The notes: generated from the sequence alone by a model not told the origin. Positions 23,822 to 34,570 are shown, counted from the stretch's first letter. The stretch: DNA of 43,383 nt from Bacillota bacterium (GCA_023437365.1 JAEZGK010000005.1:1-43383); one strand, 5' to 3'. A program made the numbers and translations.

Positions 23822-26374
23822 ATGACAGAACAAAAAGCCAACGCCTTTTCCGGTCTAACTCAGGAGCAGGTGAAAAAACTTGAAGAACAGTACGGTAAAA
23901 ACGAGCTTTCACCACAAAAAAAAGAAAGCTTTCTACACAAAGTATTTACGATACTCTGTGAACCAATGTTCCTTCTGCTATTGATTGCGTCAGTGATTTA
24001 TTTTCTGCTCGGTGAACCTCGAGATGGGATTATTATGCTCGTTTTTGTAGTCGGTGTCATCAGTATTGATGTCATCCAGGAGTGGAAAACAGATCAAACC
24101 CTGAATACTCTAAAGGATCTTTCTGCGCCACACATCACTGTAATACGCGAGAGCAGGGAATACCAGATAGCAAGCAGGGACCTTGTGCCCGGGGACCTGA
24201 TGCTTCTGAAGGAAGGGATTAAGATCCCTGCCGATGGAGAAATCCTGAGAGCAAACGATCTTTGTGTGGATGAATCCACGCTGACAGGTGAAGCAGAGGG
24301 TGCATGGAAGATGACCGTAAATGAAGCTTCCATTCAGGAGCTTCCCGGCTATTGGAGACGTGACTACTGCTATTCGGGAACGCTGGTGACACAGGGAAGT
24401 GCCCTCGTAAAGGTAGATAAAACGGGGGTATCCACGGAATACGGAAAGATAGGTATGGGTATCCTCACCGCTCTCGAAGCCCCTTCCCCATTACAAAGGC
24501 AGATCGGCACTCTTGTCAAGACCTGTGCTGCCATTGCCGGGATTTTATTCTTACTGGTGATCACACTAACCTATATTAATATCTCCGATCATAGACTGAT
24601 TGATCGGATGATTGAAAGCATATTATCCGGTATCACTCTTGCAATGGCCATGATACCGGAGGAATTTCCGGTCATCCTCACCGTCTTTTTATCCATGGGT
24701 GCCTGGCGGTTGGCAAGAAAGAAATCACTGGTCAGAAGACTTCCCGAAGTGGAAACCTTGGGAGCAGTCTCCGTCCTCTGTGTGGATAAGACGGGAACCA
24801 TCACTATGAATCAGATGACGGTGCAGGAACTCTGGGCTATGGATGGGGATGAAGAAGGTTTGAGTGAAGTCATGGGACTCGGCTGTGAAACAGATGCCTA
24901 TGATCCCATGGAAAAGGCCATGCTTGCACATTGTCAGAAGCTTGGTATCTCCGAGCAGCATCTGTTTAGCGGAGAGTTAATTACGGAATATCCGTTTACC
25001 AATGAGTTGAAGATGATGGGTCATGTCTGGTACCATGACGGTGAAATACTAATTGCTGCCAAGGGCTCTCCGGAAAGTTTAATTACTCTATGTAATCTAA
25101 CCTCCGAGGAAAAGCAAATGGTCGAGGATAACCTCCTATCAATGTCGAGAAAGGGGCTGCGGGTCATCGGTGTCGGTATCATGAGACCGGAGAAGGAGGA
25201 AGCTATTCCGTCATCTCTCGCGGATTGCCTATTGACCTTCCGTGGATTAATCGGTCTTGCTGATCCGCCGAGGGAATCAGTCCGGGAAGACATCAGACGC
25301 TGTGTAAAAGCCGGTGTACGGGTCGTTATGATCACTGGTGACAACGGTGTCACTGCCAGCTCCATAGCAAAACAGATCGGCATGCCTGGCAGCGATCAAA
25401 TCCTCACAGGTGAAGAGCTGGACCTTTTGAGTGAGGAAGATCTTCAGAAACAGATCAGGGATGTCAGTATTTTTTCACGGGTGAGACCCGAGCATAAGAT
25501 GCGTATTGTCAAGGCGTTCCAGGCAATTGGAGAAATTGTGGCAATGACAGGCGACGGGGTAAATGATGCTCCTGCTCTGAAAGCCGCTGATGTTGGAATT
25601 GCCATGGGAAAACGCGGCTCAGAGGTTTCAAGAGAAGCAGCTGATTTGGTCCTGTTGGATGATAACTTTTCGACCATTGTAGAGACCATCCATGATGGCC
25701 GAAGAATATATGAAAATATAAGAAAGGCAGTAGGATATGTTTTTACCATTCATATTCCGATTGCATTTTCTGCCTTACTGGCACCTTTTATGAATATCAA
25801 ACCTGCTGAGCTCCTATTACTCCCGATCCATGTGGTACTGCTGGAATTAATCATAGATCCCACCTGCTCAATCGTTCTGGAGCGCCAACCGGCAGAACAG
25901 GATATTATGGATCGGAAACCGAGAAATCCCATGGAGCAGATACTTACCAGAGGAACCCTACTCAAAAGCATACTGCAGGGTGTCACCGTCTTTGCCGCTT
26001 CCTTTCTTACCTATATTAACGAACTGCAAGGCAATCCCTCTGATGCAGCTACGGCAAGGACAATGGGGATCTCCGTCATTATAATTGCAAACCTTTTCTT
26101 AGTGACAGTGAACAGCTCCAATCGGAACTCTATTTTGAACAGCTTACAATTGCTGCTGGGAGACCATGTGTTTCGAATGGTTGTAGTCGGTACACTAGCC
26201 GGACTTCTTGCAATTATATATACTCCTCTTTCCGGCGTCTTCAGCCTGACCGCTCTATCGGTTGTAAAGCTTTGTGCTGTATTCGTTCTTGCAGCTCTGT
26301 CAGTATTATGGTATGAAGCCGTAAAAGCTATCATAAGAAGGAAAAAATCAAGAATAAAAGTGTCCTCCGGCTAA
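23822..26374 (+). CDS. Cation-translocating P-type ATPase (PEEFP type)
   Basis: 850 residues. Motifs: actuator TGEA (155-158; usual TGES), transmembrane helix 4 PEEFP (279-283; PEGLP in calcium pumps), phosphorylation DKTGT (Asp322), KGSPE (414-418) and TGDGVND (576-582), with helix 6 carrying IIDPTCS. It resembles P2-type pumps with a P2 N-terminal cation domain and six C-terminal helices, not the CPC-type heavy-metal pumps. The ATG at 23822 follows GGAGG by eight bases. The NiCo riboswitch upstream suggests export of Fe2+, Co2+ or Ni2+, an inference. Transcribed alone. Confidence 0.85.
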   Translation: MTEQKANAFSGLTQEQVKKLEEQYGKNELSPQKKESFLHKVFTILCEPMFLLLLIASVIYFLLGEPRDGIIMLVFVVGVISIDVIQEWKTDQTLNTLKDLSAPHITVIRESREYQIASRDLVPGDLMLLKEGIKIPADGEILRANDLCVDESTLTGEAEGAWKMTVNEASIQELPGYWRRDYCYSGTLVTQGSALVKVDKTGVSTEYGKIGMGILTALEAPSPLQRQIGTLVKTCAAIAGILFLLVITLTYINISDHRLIDRMIESILSGITLAMAMIPEEFPVILTVFLSMGAWRLARKKSLVRRLPEVETLGAVSVLCVDKTGTITMNQMTVQELWAMDGDEEGLSEVMGLGCETDAYDPMEKAMLAHCQKLGISEQHLFSGELITEYPFTNELKMMGHVWYHDGEILIAAKGSPESLITLCNLTSEEKQMVEDNLLSMSRKGLRVIGVGIMRPEKEEAIPSSLADCLLTFRGLIGLADPPRESVREDIRRCVKAGVRVVMITGDNGVTASSIAKQIGMPGSDQILTGEELDLLSEEDLQKQIRDVSIFSRVRPEHKMRIVKAFQAIGEIVAMTGDGVNDAPALKAADVGIAMGKRGSEVSREAADLVLLDDNFSTIVETIHDGRRIYENIRKAVGYVFTIHIPIAFSALLAPFMNIKPAELLLLPIHVVLLELIIDPTCSIVLERQPAEQDIMDRKPRNPMEQILTRGTLLKSILQGVTVFAASFLTYINELQGNPSDAATARTMGISVIIIANLFLVTVNSSNRNSILNSLQLLLGDHVFRMVVVGTLAGLLAIIYTPLSGVFSLTALSVVKLCAVFVLAALSVLWYEAVKAIIRRKKSRIKVSSG

Positions 26375-26402
26375 AGCAATAGTTATTTTCTATAGAATCA
26401 AA

Positions 26403-26475
26403 AAGTCACATGCAGGCTGTCTGCTGTACCTGATAGTCCCTCCGGTTCAGCATGCCAGTCTGCATGTGATTTTTA
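26403..26475. terminator. Bidirectional terminator between the P-type ATPase and rpoC
   Basis: Outer arms TCACATGCAG and CTGCATGTGA with inner partial pairing, then TTTTTATTT on the plus strand and CTTTTTGATT on the minus strand. Serves the two convergent genes. Confidence 0.8.
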
Positions 26476-26538
26476 TTTATACTTAGAAAATTGCATCTAG
26501 TTGACACTTGTTCTTATTCGCGGTATTACAGCTTCGGT

Positions 26539-29500
26539 TTACAGGCCGTCACTATAATCATCTTCAGAGATACCCTTTAAGTTAAAATTGGTTTCTGTCC
26601 AGTCACCGTCATTATGGGAGTTCTCTCCATAATTTGCATGTGCATCATCTACTCCCGGGATAGCGTCCTCTCTCTGCATAAAGTCATTCTCGCTGGAGTA
26701 CTTATCCTCGTCGTATACTATCTCCGGAATACCGTCTTCTACCTCGAAATAGTCTTCCTCTTCAGAATACTCGCCTTCATTATAAGCATCTTCCGAGTAC
26801 TCAAAGGTATCATACTCATCCATATAGCTGCCTTCAGCATCGATATCCTCGGAAAGCATATACTCATCCATCGTATCTGTATCCAGCTTCACAGAGCGAT
26901 ATCTCTTCATACCGGTTCCGGCAGGGATCAGTTTACCAATAATAACATTTTCTTTCAGACCGATCAACGGGTCAACCTTGCCCTTGATTGCGGCTTCGGT
27001 AAGAACCTTGGTGGTCTCCTGGAAGGATGCAGCTGATAAGAAGGAGTTTGTTGCGAGGGAAGCCTTTGTGATACCAAGCATTACCTGCTTGCCGTCAGCC
27101 GGCTCTAAGCCTTCCGCGATCATTCTTTCATTCTCATCCTCAAATTCAAGAATATCAACCAGCGTACCGGGTAAGAAATTGGTATCACCGTTCGTCTCGA
27201 TACGGATCTTCTTCAGCATCTGGCGAACGATAACCTCGATATGCTTATCGTTGATTTCAACACCCTGAAGACGGTATACTCTCTGAACCTCCTGGATCAT
27301 ATAATCCTGTACGGCACGGATACCCTTGATCTTTAAGATATCATGAGGATTTACGCTACCTTCTGTCAGCTCGTCGCCGGCTTCAAGAACTTCACCCTCC
27401 TGAACCTTGATTCTGGAACCGTAAGGGATCAGATATGCTTTGGATTCCATAGTCTCATTATTTGTAATAATAACTTCACGTTTCTTCTTCGTATCCTTAA
27501 TCGTTACCACGCCACCAAACTCTGCGATAATTGCAAGACCCTTTGGCTTTCTGGCTTCGAAAAGCTCCTCGACACGGGGAAGACCCTGTGTAATGTCATC
27601 ACCCGCAACACCACCGGTATGGAAAGTACGCATGGTCAACTGTGTACCGGGCTCACCGATGGATTGAGCAGCGATAATACCTACCGCTTCGCCTACCTGT
27701 ACAGCTTCACCGGTTGCCATGTTGGCACCATAACACTTCGCACATACACCGATATGTGATTTACAAGACAATACAGTACGAATCTTAACTTTCTCAACAC
27801 CTGTTGCGATGATTCTGGAAGCTCGCTTCGGTGTAATCATATGATTTGCTTTTACGATCATGTTACCGTCAGCATCGTAGATAGACTCACAGGAATATCT
27901 TCCTGTAATTCTCTCTTCTAAGCTTTCGATTACTTCCTTACCGTCAATAAATGCCTTAATCCACATACCCGGAATCTCATGACCCTCGCAGCAGTCCACT
28001 TCACGGATGATCAGATCCTGTGAAACGTCTACCAGTCGACGGGTTAAGTAACCAGAGTCAGCGGTACGGAGCGCGGTATCGGACAGACCCTTACGAGCAC
28101 CATGTGCGGAGATAAAGTATTCCAATACGTCAAGGCCTTCACGAAGGTTGGACTTAATCGGCAATTCGATGGTTCTACCGGAGGTATCTGCCATCAAACC
28201 ACGCATACCGGCAAGCTGCTTGATCTGCTTATCGGAACCACGGGCACCGGAGTCGGACATCATCTTGATGTTATTGAATTTGTCCAGACCGCCTAACAGC
28301 TTCTCTGTCAGTACCTTATCGGCTTCCTTCCAGGTCTCAATAACGGTATTGTATCTCTCATCCTCAGTCATTCTACCACGTCTGTATTCCTTAGCAATAT
28401 TCTCGATGGTAGCTTCCGCATCCGCGATGATGTTTGCCTTATCCGCAGGTACCTCCATATCGGAGATGGATACGGTCATCGCAGCGCGTGTAGAATATTT
28501 GTAACCCAATGCTTTTACAGCATCGAGGATTTCAGCGGTCTTAGTTGCACCGTGAATATTGATGCACTTCTCTAAGATAGGTTTTAACTGCTTCTTACCA
28601 ACTAAGAAGTTGACCTCAAGCTTTAAGAAATTCTCATCCAGGCTTCTGTCTACAAATCCCAGATCCTGAGGAATAATTTCATTGAAGATAAAGCGGCCAA
28701 GAGTGGACTCGATTGTTCTGGTCTCCATTACACCTTCGTTGTTTATTCCGCTTCTTCTAACCTTAATCATTTCATGAAGAGAAATTGCACCGTTCTCATA
28801 AGCAAGAATAGCTTCATTCAGACTCTTATAGAAATGAGTAATTCCGTGACCTGTCTCTCTCTCGATGGTTAAGTAATAGATACCGAGGACCATATCCTGA
28901 GAAGGAACGGTTACGGGAGCACCATCGGAGGGCTTTAAGAGGTTGTTAGGTGACAGCAGTAAGAAACGACACTCAGCCTGTGCTTCTACGGACAGAGGCA
29001 AATGAACAGCCATCTGGTCACCGTCGAAGTCCGCATTGTAAGCAGTACATACCAAGGGATGAAGCTTAATTGCCTTACCCTCTACAAGTACCGGCTCAAA
29101 TGCCTGAATACCAAGTCTATGAAGAGTAGGAGCACGGTTCAGCATAACCGGATGCTCTTTGATAACCTCCTCAAGGACATCCCATACCTCTGACTGGAGT
29201 CTTTCCACCATCTTCTTAGCAGATTTTATATTATGAGCGGTTCCTCTCGCTACCAGCTCCTTCATTACGAAGGGCTTGAATAACTCGATTGCCATTTCCT
29301 TCGGCAAACCGCACTGATAAAGCTTTAATTCGGGTCCTACCACGATAACGGAACGTCCGGAGTAGTCAACACGTTTACCAAGTAAGTTCTGACGGAAACG
29401 TCCCTGCTTACCCTTTAACATATCAGACAGAGATTTCAGTGCTCTGTTTCCGGGTCCGGTTACGGGTCTTCCTCTTCTACCGTTATCGATTAACGCATCA

Positions 29501-30396
29501 ACCGCTTCCTGAAGCATTCTCTTCTCGTTACGAACAATGATGTCCGGAGCACCGAGCTCAAGAAGTCTCTTCAGACGGTTATTACGGTTAATGATTCTAC
29601 GATATAAATCGTTCATATCGGAGGTCGCAAAACGACCACCGTCGAGCTGTACCATCGGACGAAGATCCGGAGGAATGACCGGAATTACCGAAAGGATCAT
29701 CCATTCCGGTGAATTGCCGGACTCACGGAAGGCTTCTACTACTTCCAGACGCTTGATAATTCTCGCGCGCTTCTGGCCGGTAGAATCCTTTAAGCCCTTC
29801 TTTAATTCCTTAGATTCCTTCTCTAAATCAATTGCCTGTAACAGCTCCTGGATTGCTTCTGCACCCATACCGAGACGGAAGCTGTTATAGCCGTATTTCT
29901 CGATTGCTTCCTGCTTCTCTTTTTCATTCAGAACCTGTTTGTACTGTAAGTCAGAATGTCCTTTATCAAGTACGATGTAGGAAGCGAAATACAATACCTT
30001 CTCCAGTGTTCTCGGAGAAAGGTCCAAAATCAGACCCATACGGCTGGGTATTCCCTTGAAATACCAGATATGGGAAACCGGTGCTGCCAGTTCGATATGA
30101 CCCATTCTCTCACGACGTACACTTGCCTTCGTTACCTCAACACCGCAACGATCACAGACTACGCCCTTATATCTGATCTTTTTATACTTACCGCAATGAC
30201 ATTCCCAGTCCTTGCTGGGTCCGAAAATTCTTTCACAGAACAGACCATCCTTCTCAGGCTTTAAGGTTCTGTAATTGATTGTTTCCGGTTTTCTTACTTC
30301 TCCCTTTGACCATTCTCTGATTTTTTCAGGTGAAGCTAAACCAATTTTTATAGCATCATAGGTTATCTCTTGAATAGTGTTAATCATCTCAGACAT
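26539..30396 (-). CDS. rpoC: RNA polymerase beta' subunit
   Basis: 1285 residues. Zinc site 1 at Cys66, 68, 81, 84; catalytic NADFDGD (454-460) coordinating the active-site magnesium; second zinc site cysteines in VDCCEGHEIPG and LSCKSHIGVCAKC; trigger-loop and bridge-helix regions are intact (LTMRTFHTGGVAGDDITQGL). The last 110 residues or so (about 1174-1285) are an unusual acidic tail rich in Asp, Glu and Tyr. The ATG follows GGGAG. It is 43 bases after rpoB and co-transcribed with it. Confidence 0.98.
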   Translation of the reverse strand: MSEMINTIQEITYDAIKIGLASPEKIREWSKGEVRKPETINYRTLKPEKDGLFCERIFGPSKDWECHCGKYKKIRYKGVVCDRCGVEVTKASVRRERMGHIELAAPVSHIWYFKGIPSRMGLILDLSPRTLEKVLYFASYIVLDKGHSDLQYKQVLNEKEKQEAIEKYGYNSFRLGMGAEAIQELLQAIDLEKESKELKKGLKDSTGQKRARIIKRLEVVEAFRESGNSPEWMILSVIPVIPPDLRPMVQLDGGRFATSDMNDLYRRIINRNNRLKRLLELGAPDIIVRNEKRMLQEAVDALIDNGRRGRPVTGPGNRALKSLSDMLKGKQGRFRQNLLGKRVDYSGRSVIVVGPELKLYQCGLPKEMAIELFKPFVMKELVARGTAHNIKSAKKMVERLQSEVWDVLEEVIKEHPVMLNRAPTLHRLGIQAFEPVLVEGKAIKLHPLVCTAYNADFDGDQMAVHLPLSVEAQAECRFLLLSPNNLLKPSDGAPVTVPSQDMVLGIYYLTIERETGHGITHFYKSLNEAILAYENGAISLHEMIKVRRSGINNEGVMETRTIESTLGRFIFNEIIPQDLGFVDRSLDENFLKLEVNFLVGKKQLKPILEKCINIHGATKTAEILDAVKALGYKYSTRAAMTVSISDMEVPADKANIIADAEATIENIAKEYRRGRMTEDERYNTVIETWKEADKVLTEKLLGGLDKFNNIKMMSDSGARGSDKQIKQLAGMRGLMADTSGRTIELPIKSNLREGLDVLEYFISAHGARKGLSDTALRTADSGYLTRRLVDVSQDLIIREVDCCEGHEIPGMWIKAFIDGKEVIESLEERITGRYSCESIYDADGNMIVKANHMITPKRASRIIATGVEKVKIRTVLSCKSHIGVCAKCYGANMATGEAVQVGEAVGIIAAQSIGEPGTQLTMRTFHTGGVAGDDITQGLPRVEELFEARKPKGLAIIAEFGGVVTIKDTKKKREVIITNNETMESKAYLIPYGSRIKVQEGEVLEAGDELTEGSVNPHDILKIKGIRAVQDYMIQEVQRVYRLQGVEINDKHIEVIVRQMLKKIRIETNGDTNFLPGTLVDILEFEDENERMIAEGLEPADGKQVMLGITKASLATNSFLSAASFQETTKVLTEAAIKGKVDPLIGLKENVIIGKLIPAGTGMKRYRSVKLDTDTMDEYMLSEDIDAEGSYMDEYDTFEYSEDAYNEGEYSEEEDYFEVEDGIPEIVYDEDKYSSENDFMQREDAIPGVDDAHANYGENSHNDGDWTETNFNLKGISEDDYSDGL

Positions 30397-30439
30397 CCTT
30401 TGGCTCTCCCTTCGTTTTAGAATGAAAATCTGCTCTTAT

Positions 30440-33400
30440 CTAGGTTAAAGACTGTCCGCAAGCTTTACAGCGCTTACTGCCTTCCGCCACGATTGCTCCG
30501 CAGTTCGAGCAAATGTTTTCCGCAGGCTCTTCATCCTCTTCGTCCTCATAAATTCCATCTTCCAGTATATCTTCAGATTCATCTTCATAGATATCGAAAA
30601 TATCTGCATCAAGATCTTCCACATTTGCCTGGGTGAAGCCGGCTTCTTCATAGCCTTCATCATATCTGAAATTATTATCTCCCTCAATTAAAGGAGTCAA
30701 ATCTGAATCACCGAAGTCAATGCTTTCTGTCATCTTCACCTCGTTACCGTTCTCATCAAGAACTGTAACGTCGAGTGCTAAGGATTGAAGCTCTTTCAGT
30801 AATACCTTAAAGGATTCCGGAATACCGGGCTCTGTGATGTTCTCACCCTTAATAATTGCTTCATAGGTCTTAACACGACCGGTAACATCATCGGATTTTA
30901 CTGTCAGGATTTCCTGAAGGATGTAAGCTGCACCGTAAGCTTCCAGCGCCCAAACCTCCATCTCACCGAATCTCTGTCCACCGAATTGTGCCTTACCGCC
31001 TAACGGCTGCTGTGTTACTAAGGAGTAAGGTCCTGTAGAACGAGCATGGATCTTATCATCAACCAGGTGGTGAAGCTTTAAGTAATGCATGAAGCCTACT
31101 GTAACCGCACCATCAAAGTACTCACCGGTTCTACCGTCACGAAGTCTTACCTTACCGTCACGATTGATCGGAACGCCCTTCCAATCATCTCTATTCTCGG
31201 GATGTGCCTCTAAATAATCCATCAATTCCGGATCCAGAGAGTCCTTATATTTTGCTTCAAATTCTTCCCAGGTGGTATTTGCATAGTCATTGGCGATTTC
31301 TAAGGTGTCCATGATATCATACTCATTTGCTCCGTCAAATACCGGAGTGGAGATATCGACACCGAGAACCTTTGCAGCTAAGGATAAGTGAATTTCAAGT
31401 ACCTGTCCTATATTCATACGGGAAGGAACACCCAGCGGGTTAAGCACGATATCAAGAGGTCTTCCGTTCGGCAGGAAAGGCATATCCTCTGCCGGTAATA
31501 CACGAGAAACTACACCCTTGTTACCGTGACGACCAGCCATCTTGTCACCGACCTGAATCTTTCTCTTCTGTGCGATATATACACGAACCGTCTGGTTCAC
31601 ACCAGGGGATAACTCATCTCCGTTTTCTCTTGTAAATACCTTCGCATCTACGATAATACCATATTCACCGTGAGGAACACGAAGGGAAGTATCACGAACT
31701 TCTCTTGCCTTCTCACCGAAAATTGCTCTAAGGAGTCTCTCTTCTGCAGTCAGCTCAGTCTCACCCTTCGGTGTAACCTTACCTACCAGAATATCTCCGG
31801 CACGAACCTCAGCACCGATACGAATGATACCTCTTTCATCCAAATCCTTCAGCGCATCATCACCAACACCGGGAACATCTCTTGTGATTTCTTCCGGTCC
31901 CAGCTTGGTATCTCTGGATTCTGCCTCATACTCTTCGATATGCACGGAAGTATAGACATCTTCCTGCACAAGACGTTCACTTAAGAGTACCGCATCCTCG
32001 TAGTTATAACCTTCCCAGGTCATGAAACCGATTAACGGGTTCTTACCGAGAGCCAGCTCGCCCTTTGCTGTGGACGGACCGTCAGCAATTACCTGTCCTG
32101 CTTCAATTCTGTCGCCGCGGAACACAATCGGTCTCTGATTGATACAGGTTCCCTGATTACTCTTAGAGAACTTGATCATACGATAGGAGGATTTTGTATT
32201 GTCATCATTTTTGATTACTACTTCCTTTGCTGTAACGCGATCCACGATACCGGATTTCTTCGCTACCACGCAGACGCCGGAGTCGATTGCTGCCTTTGCT
32301 TCAATACCGGTTCCTACCACAGGTGCCTCTGTTAACAGAAGCGGTACCGCCTGACGCTGCATGTTCGCACCCATGAGGGCACGGTTCGCATCGTCATTCT
32401 CAAGGAATGGAATTAATGCTGTAGCCACGGAGAACACCATCTTCGGGGATACATCCATCAGATCAATCTTATGCTTCTCATACTCGGAGGTCTCTTCCTT
32501 ATAACGACCGGAAACACTGGAACGAACAAAATATCCGTTCTCATCCAACTCTTCGTTCGCCTGAGCAACGATATATTTATCCTCTTCATCCGCAGTCAGA
32601 TAAACAACATCGTCCGTTACTCTCGGATTCATCGGGTCAGTCTTCGCTACCTTACGGTAAGGAGCCTCAACAAAGCCATATTCATTAATTCTTGCATAGG
32701 TTGCAAGAGAGTTGATCAAACCAATGTTAGGACCTTCCGGGGTCTCAATCGGACACATTCTTCCGTAATGGGAATAATGAACGTCTCGAACCTCGAAACC
32801 TGCTCTATCACGGGACAAACCGCCGGGTCCGAGCGCAGATAGACGTCTCTTATGGGTTAACTCACCCAGAGGATTGTGCTGGTCCATGAACTGGGACAGC
32901 TGGGAGCTTCCGAAGAATTCCTTGACTGCAGCAGTGACAGGCTTAATATTAATCAGGGACTGAGGGCTGATACCTTCTAAGTCCTGCGTGGTCATTCTCT
33001 CTCTTACGACACGTTCCATACGGGAGAGACCGATGCGATATTGGTTCTGTAACAGCTCGCCCACCGCTCTGATTCTTCTGTTACCCAAATGGTCGATATC
33101 ATCGGAGTTGCCGATGCCGTATTCCAGATGGATGTTATAGTTAATAGAAGCAATGATATCTTCCTTGGTGATATGCTTCGGAATCAGTTCATTGATATTC
33201 TTCTTGATTGCTTCCTTGATATCTTCGATATTTGTATTATTCTCAAGAATGCTCTTGAGAACAGGATAATAAACATCCTCCGTCACCCCAAGTTCCTTCC
33301 TGTCTATGTCAACATAGTAAGCAAGATCAACCATCAGGTTAGAAAGAATTTTTACATTACGCTCCTCCGCTTGTACCATAACGGAAGGCACTGCGGCGTT

Positions 33401-34387
33401 CTGAATCTGTCTTGCGATTGCATCATTCACCTGAGTTCCTGCTGCAGCAATAATCTCTCCGGTGGACTTATCTACCACATCCTCAGCCAGTACAAAACCA
33501 ACAATACGGTTACGGAAATGGAGCTTCTTATTAAATTTATATCTGCCGACCTTCGCCAGGTCATATCTTCTTGCATCAAAGAACATGCTATTCAGTAAAG
33601 ATTCCGCATTTTCTACAGCCAAAGGCTCACCGGGACGCAGCTTCTTATACAGCTCAAGAAGACCGTCCTGATAACTGCCGGTCGGGTCCTTTGCTGTAGA
33701 GGGGTCCTTCGCTAAGCTGGCAAGAATCTTAGGTTCCTCGCCAAATAACGCTTTAATCTCTTCATTGGTGCCATAGCCCAAAGCTCTTACGAAGGTGGTA
33801 ATCGGAACCTTTCTGTTACGATCAACACGTACGTAAAAAACATCATTGGAATCTGTTTCATACTCCAACCATGCGCCTCTGTTCGGTATTACTGTAGAAG
33901 AAAATAATTTCTTACCGATCTTATCGTGATCTATTGCATAATATATACCGGGGGAACGTACTAACTGGCTTACAATAACTCTTTCTGCACCGTTGATTAC
34001 GAAGGTACCGGTAGCAGTCATTAACGGTAAGTCTCCCATGAAAATATCGTGTTCGTTGATCTCGTTATTTTCTTTATTATGAAGTCTTACCTTTACCTTC
34101 AAAGGAGCAGCATAGGTAGCATCTCTTTCCTTGCACTCTTCAATCGTGTACTTGATGTCATCCTCACATAACGCGAAATCCACGAATTCCAGACTCAAAT
34201 GACCGCTGTAGTCTGCAATCGGAGAAATATCATCAAATACTTCTTTGAGTCCCTCGTCCAAAAACCATTGGTAGGAATCCTTCTGCACTTCAATAAGATT
34301 GGGCATCTCCAGGACTTCCTTTTGTTTGGAGTAACTCATTCTAACGTTATTACCAACTTTAATTGGATGCATTCTGTTCTTGTCCAT
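30440..34387 (-). CDS. rpoB: RNA polymerase beta subunit with C-terminal zinc ribbon
   Basis: 1315 residues. The rifampicin region SQLSQFMDQHNPLGELTHKR and RLSALGPGGLSRDRAGFEVRD keeps the residues equivalent to Asp516, His526 and Ser531 of E. coli, so the target looks rifampicin-sensitive. The core ends near 1235; then comes an acidic linker of about 55 residues and a four-cysteine zinc ribbon CSNCG...CKACG (Cys1293, 1296, 1307, 1310). Such a ribbon is not part of the standard beta subunit. AAGGGGTG precedes the ATG. Own promoter upstream; rpoC follows. Confidence 0.97.
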   Translation of the reverse strand: MDKNRMHPIKVGNNVRMSYSKQKEVLEMPNLIEVQKDSYQWFLDEGLKEVFDDISPIADYSGHLSLEFVDFALCEDDIKYTIEECKERDATYAAPLKVKVRLHNKENNEINEHDIFMGDLPLMTATGTFVINGAERVIVSQLVRSPGIYYAIDHDKIGKKLFSSTVIPNRGAWLEYETDSNDVFYVRVDRNRKVPITTFVRALGYGTNEEIKALFGEEPKILASLAKDPSTAKDPTGSYQDGLLELYKKLRPGEPLAVENAESLLNSMFFDARRYDLAKVGRYKFNKKLHFRNRIVGFVLAEDVVDKSTGEIIAAAGTQVNDAIARQIQNAAVPSVMVQAEERNVKILSNLMVDLAYYVDIDRKELGVTEDVYYPVLKSILENNTNIEDIKEAIKKNINELIPKHITKEDIIASINYNIHLEYGIGNSDDIDHLGNRRIRAVGELLQNQYRIGLSRMERVVRERMTTQDLEGISPQSLINIKPVTAAVKEFFGSSQLSQFMDQHNPLGELTHKRRLSALGPGGLSRDRAGFEVRDVHYSHYGRMCPIETPEGPNIGLINSLATYARINEYGFVEAPYRKVAKTDPMNPRVTDDVVYLTADEEDKYIVAQANEELDENGYFVRSSVSGRYKEETSEYEKHKIDLMDVSPKMVFSVATALIPFLENDDANRALMGANMQRQAVPLLLTEAPVVGTGIEAKAAIDSGVCVVAKKSGIVDRVTAKEVVIKNDDNTKSSYRMIKFSKSNQGTCINQRPIVFRGDRIEAGQVIADGPSTAKGELALGKNPLIGFMTWEGYNYEDAVLLSERLVQEDVYTSVHIEEYEAESRDTKLGPEEITRDVPGVGDDALKDLDERGIIRIGAEVRAGDILVGKVTPKGETELTAEERLLRAIFGEKAREVRDTSLRVPHGEYGIIVDAKVFTRENGDELSPGVNQTVRVYIAQKRKIQVGDKMAGRHGNKGVVSRVLPAEDMPFLPNGRPLDIVLNPLGVPSRMNIGQVLEIHLSLAAKVLGVDISTPVFDGANEYDIMDTLEIANDYANTTWEEFEAKYKDSLDPELMDYLEAHPENRDDWKGVPINRDGKVRLRDGRTGEYFDGAVTVGFMHYLKLHHLVDDKIHARSTGPYSLVTQQPLGGKAQFGGQRFGEMEVWALEAYGAAYILQEILTVKSDDVTGRVKTYEAIIKGENITEPGIPESFKVLLKELQSLALDVTVLDENGNEVKMTESIDFGDSDLTPLIEGDNNFRYDEGYEEAGFTQANVEDLDADIFDIYEDESEDILEDGIYEDEEDEEPAENICSNCGAIVAEGSKRCKACGQSLT

Positions 34388-34570
34388 TGACGTTTCACCC
34401 CTTGAATTTTTATAAGTAATTCTGACTAATATACCGTATCTATCCTAAAAATGAAATTCTCAGAATACTTCCCATATATTAATCATTGTTCTGAATAAAA
34501 AATTACTTTTCAATTTGATTTATATATGCTATAATATTAGTAATTAGGCATACAACACCACAATAGTGCA
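34388..34570 (-). other. 5' leader of rpoB
   Basis: About 183 nt between the inferred start and the rpoB ATG, AU-rich, with a CAGAA...TTCTG pairing near 34457-34495. No recognised riboswitch. Confidence 0.45.

Noticed and set aside
33089..33598. 169-residue plus-strand frame inside rpoB
   Set aside because: Antisense shadow of a highly conserved gene.
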